The notes beneath the pieces are model-generated. The model did no database searches and was not told where the DNA came from. It saw nothing but the letters and a program-made list of their open reading frames with translations. From Bacteroidota bacterium (GTDB taxonomy: Bacteria > CLD3 > SB21), in assembly GCA_020438245.1 (NCBI GenBank), contig JAGQUY010000438.1, positions 1-10,390 on the forward strand: DNA of 10,390 bases, read 5' to 3'. Position 1 is the first letter of the stretch. Every line of letters starts with the position of its first letter. Shown piece by piece: positions 6,698-10,390 of this stretch. A program made the translations under genes and the position numbers.

Positions 6698-7404
6698 AAC
6701 GGGTGTCCTTTCATAAGACTTGCAATCGACCTCTCAAGAGTAAATTCACCCGTTGACTCACGAAGCGTACTAAGTGATCCGTCAAAACAAATTCGCCCGT
6801 CCAGCAGAAATATGATCTTACTGCTCAACTCTTCAAGTTCACTGAGGATGTGAGAGGTAATAATGATGGTTCGGCCCTTTTCTTTTTCCAAGTGAATCTT
6901 ATCCTTGAGAATGCTGCTGGAAATAGGATCGAGGCCGGCTGTAGGCTCGTCCAGTATTAAAATCTCGGGCTTAAACATGAATGCCAGGTGCGCATTCACC
7001 TTTTGCCTTGTCCCGCCGGACAGTGTTCGAAGTGCCTTGTCGCTTTCCGCTTCAAGACGAAACGCCTCATACAGATGAAGATCTGTGTCCGCCGGGCCTC
7101 CTCGCAGGTCTGTTATCATGCGAAGCAGCTCCGCAACAGTCAAATTCTCGGGAAACTTGGCTTGCTGGGGCATGTAGCCAACCTGTTTCTTATAGTCGGC
7201 CCCCCCACGAAGAAGTTCAGAACGGACCCAGATGTTGCCGTCATCCGGTTTGACCAAGCCCAGGATACTCTTGATGATCGTCGACTTTCCCGAACCGTTC
7301 GGGCCAATAATGGCAGCAACCGTCCCTGACCCAATATCAAATGATACCGACTTGAGCACCTCAAGCAGTCCGAAGCTTTTTTTCAGATTCTCCAACTTAA
7401 TCAT
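6682..7404 (-). CDS. nosF: NosF, ABC transporter ATPase for nitrous oxide reductase maturation
   Basis: The 240-residue cytoplasmic ATPase carries all the expected ABC motifs. These are Walker A GPNGSGKST (34-42), the Q-loop around MPQQ (78-81), the signature LSGGTRQKV (128-136), Walker B ILILDEP (148-154) with catalytic E153, a D-loop after AGLD and the H-loop histidine H185. The LSGGTRQKV signature is of the type seen in CcmA/NosF-like exporters. It powers the NosDFY complex. The gene begins in an ATGA overlap with the nosD stop and has no clear ribosome binding site of its own, so it is likely translated by coupling. Its tail overlaps nosY by 16 bp. The domain is complete and no key residue is missing. 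On sequence alone it could be any ABC-2 ATPase; the nosD and nosY neighbours make the assignment. Confidence 0.93.
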   Translation of the reverse strand: MIKLENLKKSFGLLEVLKSVSFDIGSGTVAAIIGPNGSGKSTIIKSILGLVKPDDGNIWVRSELLRGGADYKKQVGYMPQQAKFPENLTVAELLRMITDLRGGPADTDLHLYEAFRLEAESDKALRTLSGGTRQKVNAHLAFMFKPEILILDEPTAGLDPISSSILKDKIHLEKEKGRTIIITSHILSELEELSSKIIFLLDGRICFDGSLSTLRESTGEFTLERSIASLMKGHPLWMAS

Positions 7405-8627
7405 AATATTCTACGCATACTGGGTCTTGCGTCCATAAGTTTGGCCGGAGTCAGCACCGGTATCATCGCCTCAGCCAGATCGAGAACGGTCACGAAAAAA
7501 CTCCGGAGAAGAAAGAGCGACGCCGGCTGGTGTTCCGTGATCCAGGAAAATAATCTTACGGGCCTGTACGGAACGTCTCCGATCCCGTCCCGATCCAGAT
7601 CATATCCGGTGTAGTTGCTCCAATAGTTGTTTTCGAAAGTATTATAACTGAACGTACTGTTCGTTGAAACGTCAAAGCTATTGCCGATAAAGTTGTTCTT
7701 GAAAATTTTGTTATCGTCGCAGTTGGCCATAATCTTCAAAGCCCAGCCATTGTCCGCAAAATCATTCCTTTCAATCATCGATCTTGAACATCCCTCCGCA
7801 AAAATTCCGATGGTGTTGTTGGCAAATCGATTTCCTCTAATATGACTGTCGTTGATATCCTTCAGCATGATTCCGTAGGAGGCGGGTCCCCAATTGTTTT
7901 CAAAAACATTTTCCGTCATTTCAACGTACTTGGAATACATAACCGCCACCCCGGAACTGTTTCCGCGAAAAGTGTTACGAACATACCGGCAATGATCCGA
8001 AAACATGAAGTGCAGACCATAGCGAAGGTTATCCTCGCTTCTGTTGTCGCTGATAAGGGCTTCCCGTACAAATTCAAAATAAATACCGTCCCTGTGACCG
8101 GTTATGTCGTTTCGGACGATCCGGATGGAGTCACTTTTCCAAACATGAATTCCATTGCCGGACGTAGACGTATTCCGCTTTACCGTTGCAAAAATCAGGT
8201 TGTCTTCAATCACACTATGGTGACTGTTTGATACATAAATGGCGAAGAAATTATCCCGAAAGCGATTATTTCGGATCGTACAGTACCTGACGTCACGGAC
8301 CTTGATGGCCGCATTCTCTTTGATATAACTCAAACCGGCATGCGCAATTTCAAGTCCTTCAAAACTGACCCTATCGGACATTACGGTGAAGATTTCACCC
8401 TTTCCTTCTCCGTCGATAATTGGCCAACCGGTTCCGACCAGACTCAACGGTTTGTTGATCACAATCCCAACACCCGAATAAACACCTTTCCGGATTAGGA
8501 TGGTATCTCCTGCATGAGCCAAAGTAATCGCGGCAGCCAAATTATCACCGGGATGGACGGTAATTTCACCTGCATGAAGCGGAAGGACAAAACACGAGAA
8601 CAGAAGAATGTTGATAACCGATTTCAT
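7401..8627 (-). CDS. nosD: NosD, periplasmic beta-helix copper/sulfur maturation protein of nitrous oxide reductase
   Basis: The 408-residue protein begins with a Sec-type signal peptide, cleaved probably after residue 19 (LPLHA then GE). A right-handed parallel beta-helix of CASH type follows, with many short repeats of the form N-x-(F/I)-x-x-N. Segments that identify NosD are GNGIHVWKS, GHRDGIYFEFV, RYGLHFMFSDH, NYWSNYTGYDLDRDGIGDVPYRP and the C-terminal SLFLLRSFF...VLTPAKLMDARPSMR. NosD is the periplasmic partner of NosFY and hands material to NosZ while its copper sites form. The length is close to family norm. The ATG at 8627 shares an ATGA overlap with the upstream lyase stop and has GAGAGGG just before it. 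No nosZ or nosL is present in the window, so their positions must be looked for upstream. Confidence 0.95.
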   Translation of the reverse strand: MKSVINILLFSCFVLPLHAGEITVHPGDNLAAAITLAHAGDTILIRKGVYSGVGIVINKPLSLVGTGWPIIDGEGKGEIFTVMSDRVSFEGLEIAHAGLSYIKENAAIKVRDVRYCTIRNNRFRDNFFAIYVSNSHHSVIEDNLIFATVKRNTSTSGNGIHVWKSDSIRIVRNDITGHRDGIYFEFVREALISDNRSEDNLRYGLHFMFSDHCRYVRNTFRGNSSGVAVMYSKYVEMTENVFENNWGPASYGIMLKDINDSHIRGNRFANNTIGIFAEGCSRSMIERNDFADNGWALKIMANCDDNKIFKNNFIGNSFDVSTNSTFSYNTFENNYWSNYTGYDLDRDGIGDVPYRPVRLFSWITEHQPASLFLLRSFFVTVLDLAEAMIPVLTPAKLMDARPSMRRIL

Positions 8628-10000
8628 ACCCTCTCAAAGTGTGCAGTGAAGTGTCTTAGGAACCTCGGCTCTCTGACAATACGAAGTCCCCTGGCCAGGT
8701 CTTTGGTCGCCACAATTTCTCGAAATACCTCGACGACATAGTCCACATGGCTTTGGGTGTATACTCTGCGCGGAATTGCCAAACGAACCAATTCCATCGC
8801 GGCCGGAATCAACTTTCCTGTTTCGTCATATTTCCCAAACATAACCGACCCAATCTCGACACATCGAATTCCACCCTTTTCATACAATTCGCAGACCAAC
8901 GACTGGCCGGGATATTCGTCAACAGGTATATGTGGATAGAGTTTCATGGAATCGACATAGACTGCGTGCCCGCCGACCGGCAGCATAATTGGTACGCCGA
9001 GTTCGTGAATCTTGTCGCCCAGGTACTGCGTACTGCGAATTCGATACGTCAAATAGTCCGGTTCAAACACCTCCTGCAAACCCACCGACATCGCTTCCAT
9101 ATCTCTGCCCGCCAGACCTCCATACGTCGTGAAGCCTTCAGTAATGATCAACAGGCTGGTACACGCATCAGAAAGCTCCTTGTCACGCAAGGCAAGGAAT
9201 CCGCCGATATTAACCAGACCGTCCTTCTTGGCACTCATCACACAGCCGTCGGCATACGAAAACATTTCCTGGGCAATTTCTTTGTATGTCTTTTCCCCAT
9301 ATCCCCTTTCCCTATGATTGATAAAGTACGCGTTCTCTGCAATTCGGCAGGCATCAAGGATGAACAGAATGCCATTTTGTTTGCAGATCTCGCCCACTTC
9401 ACGTGCATTGGCCATACTTACGGGTTGCCCGCCCCCGGTATTATTGGTCACCGTCAGAATAACCGCCGCAATATTTTCTGATCCATGTTCCTTAATCAAT
9501 GCTCTAAGCCGCTTGGTATCCAGATTGCCTTTGAACGGATAGGTCACTTCGGTATGCAAAGACTCCTCAACCGGACAATCAATCGCCGCGGCTCCGCTGA
9601 ATTCAATATTGGCTCTCGTTGTGTCGAAGTGAGTATTGCTGATAAAGACCTTCCCCTTGCCGCCCAAGTGACTGTACAAAATTCGTTCAGCCGCCCTTCC
9701 CTGGTGGGTAGGCAATATGTGGGGATACCCGGTCAGGTCGTGAATGGTCTTTTCAAGCCGATGCCAACTTCTTGCCCCCGCGTACGATTCGTCGCCGGAC
9801 ATCATGGCCGACCATTGGGACGCACTCATGGCTGAAGTGCCGCTATCTGTCAGAAGATCTATGATAACCTGCTCCGACTTCAATAGAAATGGATTGAAGT
9901 GTGCGTCTTTCAGGAACTGCCTTCGCTCCTGATCTGTCGTCATTGCGATCGCCTCGACCGTCTTTATTCTGAACGGCTCGATAATAACTTTGTGGTGCAT
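8624..10000 (-). CDS. tnaA: Tryptophanase-family PLP beta-eliminating lyase (tryptophan indole-lyase type)
   Basis: This 458-residue fold-type-I PLP enzyme belongs to the tryptophanase/tyrosine phenol-lyase family and is full length. Family signatures include EPFRIK near the N-terminus, IDLLTDSGT, PTHQGR, GGQPVSMAN and the PLP-lysine motif MSAKKDGLVNIGG (K259). Using Citrobacter tyrosine phenol-lyase numbering plus two, Y73, D216, R219 and R406 match its catalytic, PLP-binding and substrate-carboxylate residues. At three specificity positions it carries tryptophanase residues: D126 (Thr in phenol-lyase), I383 (Arg) and H450 (Phe). The expected reaction is tryptophan to indole, pyruvate and ammonia; family members also split cysteine and serine. 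Much of the N-terminal and middle sequence otherwise resembles phenol-lyase. ATG 10000 was chosen because AAGGA lies about 9 nt upstream and the protein then starts like relatives. Its stop overlaps nosD (ATGA). There is no tnaC-like leader peptide in the 31-bp upstream gap. Confidence 0.92.
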   Translation of the reverse strand: MHHKVIIEPFRIKTVEAIAMTTDQERRQFLKDAHFNPFLLKSEQVIIDLLTDSGTSAMSASQWSAMMSGDESYAGARSWHRLEKTIHDLTGYPHILPTHQGRAAERILYSHLGGKGKVFISNTHFDTTRANIEFSGAAAIDCPVEESLHTEVTYPFKGNLDTKRLRALIKEHGSENIAAVILTVTNNTGGGQPVSMANAREVGEICKQNGILFILDACRIAENAYFINHRERGYGEKTYKEIAQEMFSYADGCVMSAKKDGLVNIGGFLALRDKELSDACTSLLIITEGFTTYGGLAGRDMEAMSVGLQEVFEPDYLTYRIRSTQYLGDKIHELGVPIMLPVGGHAVYVDSMKLYPHIPVDEYPGQSLVCELYEKGGIRCVEIGSVMFGKYDETGKLIPAAMELVRLAIPRRVYTQSHVDYVVEVFREIVATKDLARGLRIVREPRFLRHFTAHFERV

Positions 10001-10011
10001 CGTCTTGATTC

Positions 10012-10016
10012 CTTCG
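10012..10016 (-). promoter_or_regulatory. Ribosome binding site that fixes the lyase start
   Basis: The minus strand reads GAAGGAATCAAGACG before the ATG at 10000. This gives an AAGGA core with a spacing of about 9 nt. It lies in the 31-bp gap after the upstream membrane gene and supports the start at 10000 over a TTG at 10063, which would overlap that gene. Confidence 0.7.
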
Positions 10017-10031
10017 ATTGTTCCGACGAAT

Positions 10032-10390
10032 CTATGCCGTACCGACTTTGGAGACCATGACAAGAGTCATGATCATGAGAATTACATAGACCGTCTCCGT
10101 CAGACCGACCGATTTCAGATGCCAACGTCCTCCCCAAGCAGGGAAAATCAAAAACGGAACGCTGCGCATTACTGCGATAAGTACTAAAAGGGAGGCCTGC
10201 AGGGGCGGAAGCAGAAAGAAATATACTGCACTGATCAGCCCAAGGTATACAAAGCCCTGCCACGAACGAACTCTCCTTATACGCAATTTTACCAAGAAAA
10301 CACTCAGGCCGAAATACAGGGTCAGCACGATCCAGGCGGAAATCCACTCGGCCCCCGGCTGCCGCTCCGGATTATACGTGAGCAGACCCA
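10032..10390 (-). CDS. C-terminal part of an integral membrane protein, possibly YwiC-like (5' partial)
   Basis: The frame stays open to the right edge, so the gene begins outside the window; the visible part is about 118 residues. It has a polar start (LTYNPERQPGAEW), then a hydrophobic helix ISAWIVLTLYFGLSVFLVKL followed by RIRRVR, and further helices around FVYLGLISAVYFFL, ASLLVLIAVMRSVPFLIF and VYVILMIMTLVMV. The pattern of a helix ending in V(K/R)xRIR and a final K-x-x-G-x-x-E before the last helix reminds me of YwiC-like membrane proteins, one of which sits beside anaerobic nitrate-respiration genes in Bacillus. That label is a guess from memory of the family. It ends with TAG 31 bp before the lyase start, in the same direction, so it is likely in the same operon. 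A GTG at 10328 is internal to the open frame. Confidence 0.7.
   Translation of the reverse strand, partial: GLLTYNPERQPGAEWISAWIVLTLYFGLSVFLVKLRIRRVRSWQGFVYLGLISAVYFFLLPPLQASLLVLIAVMRSVPFLIFPAWGGRWHLKSVGLTETVYVILMIMTLVMVSKVGTA

Noticed and set aside
8747..9481. 244-codon open frame on the plus strand
   Set aside because: It is antisense to the highly conserved lyase, has no recognisable domain and its composition is that expected of a reverse-strand shadow.
10001..10063. Longer lyase protein starting from TTG at 10063
   Set aside because: It would add 21 residues with no counterpart in the family and overlap the upstream gene; the ATG at 10000 has AAGGA and family-like spacing to EPFRIK.
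10326..10328. GTG as the start of the membrane protein at the right edge
   Set aside because: The frame continues without a stop to the window edge and the residues upstream belong to the same hydrophobic helix, so the protein is longer.
1..10390. tRNA, rRNA, CRISPR arrays, insertion sequences or attachment sites
   Set aside because: I saw no array of short spaced repeats, no transposase-like protein, no terminal inverted repeats and no RNA-gene-like stretch; almost all of the sequence is coding.

Overview
The window (roughly half G+C, judged by eye) looks like a bacterial chromosome segment from the Fibrobacterota-Chlorobiota-Bacteroidota superphylum. It resembles Ignavibacteria, Kryptonia or Calditrichota relatives more than classical Bacteroidota. 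The reasons are a large surface protein made of lamin-tail and CARDB-like modules with a FlgD/type-IX-like C-terminus ending in a 'VVLGRR' tail, a nos accessory cluster with small membrane genes of the kind I associate with clade II nitrous oxide reducers, and recognisable Shine-Dalgarno sequences (AAGGA type) before several starts, which classical Bacteroidota largely lack. This placement is an inference; no rRNA or marker gene is present.

Layout. Bases 3-4169 (+) hold the 3' part of one very long gene for a modular extracellular protein whose start lies upstream of the window. Everything else is on the minus strand. It ends against this gene with stop codons that share a CTAG palindrome (4166-4169). 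Read in the minus direction from the right edge, the order is: C-terminal part of a membrane protein (possibly YwiC-like), a tryptophanase-family PLP lyase, nosD, nosF, nosY, a CopD-like membrane protein, two small four-helix membrane proteins that are paralogous to each other, a 98-bp gap with a hairpin and a candidate promoter, and an ArsR-family regulator.

The seven genes from 10390 down to 4585 overlap or are separated by at most 31 bp, and several junctions are ATGA or TAATG overlaps, so they look like one operon. NosD, NosF and NosY form the periplasmic protein-ABC transporter complex that matures the copper-sulfide centre of nitrous oxide reductase. nosZ and nosL are not in the window and would be expected to the right. 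The CopD-like and paired four-helix proteins are plausible copper or haem membrane partners. The most unusual feature is the PLP lyase gene, which overlaps nosD in an ATGA junction. Its active-site residues are of the tryptophanase type. Tryptophanases also remove sulfide from cysteine, so a role in supplying sulfur for the NosZ Cu4S centre through NosDFY is a testable hypothesis, not a demonstrated function.
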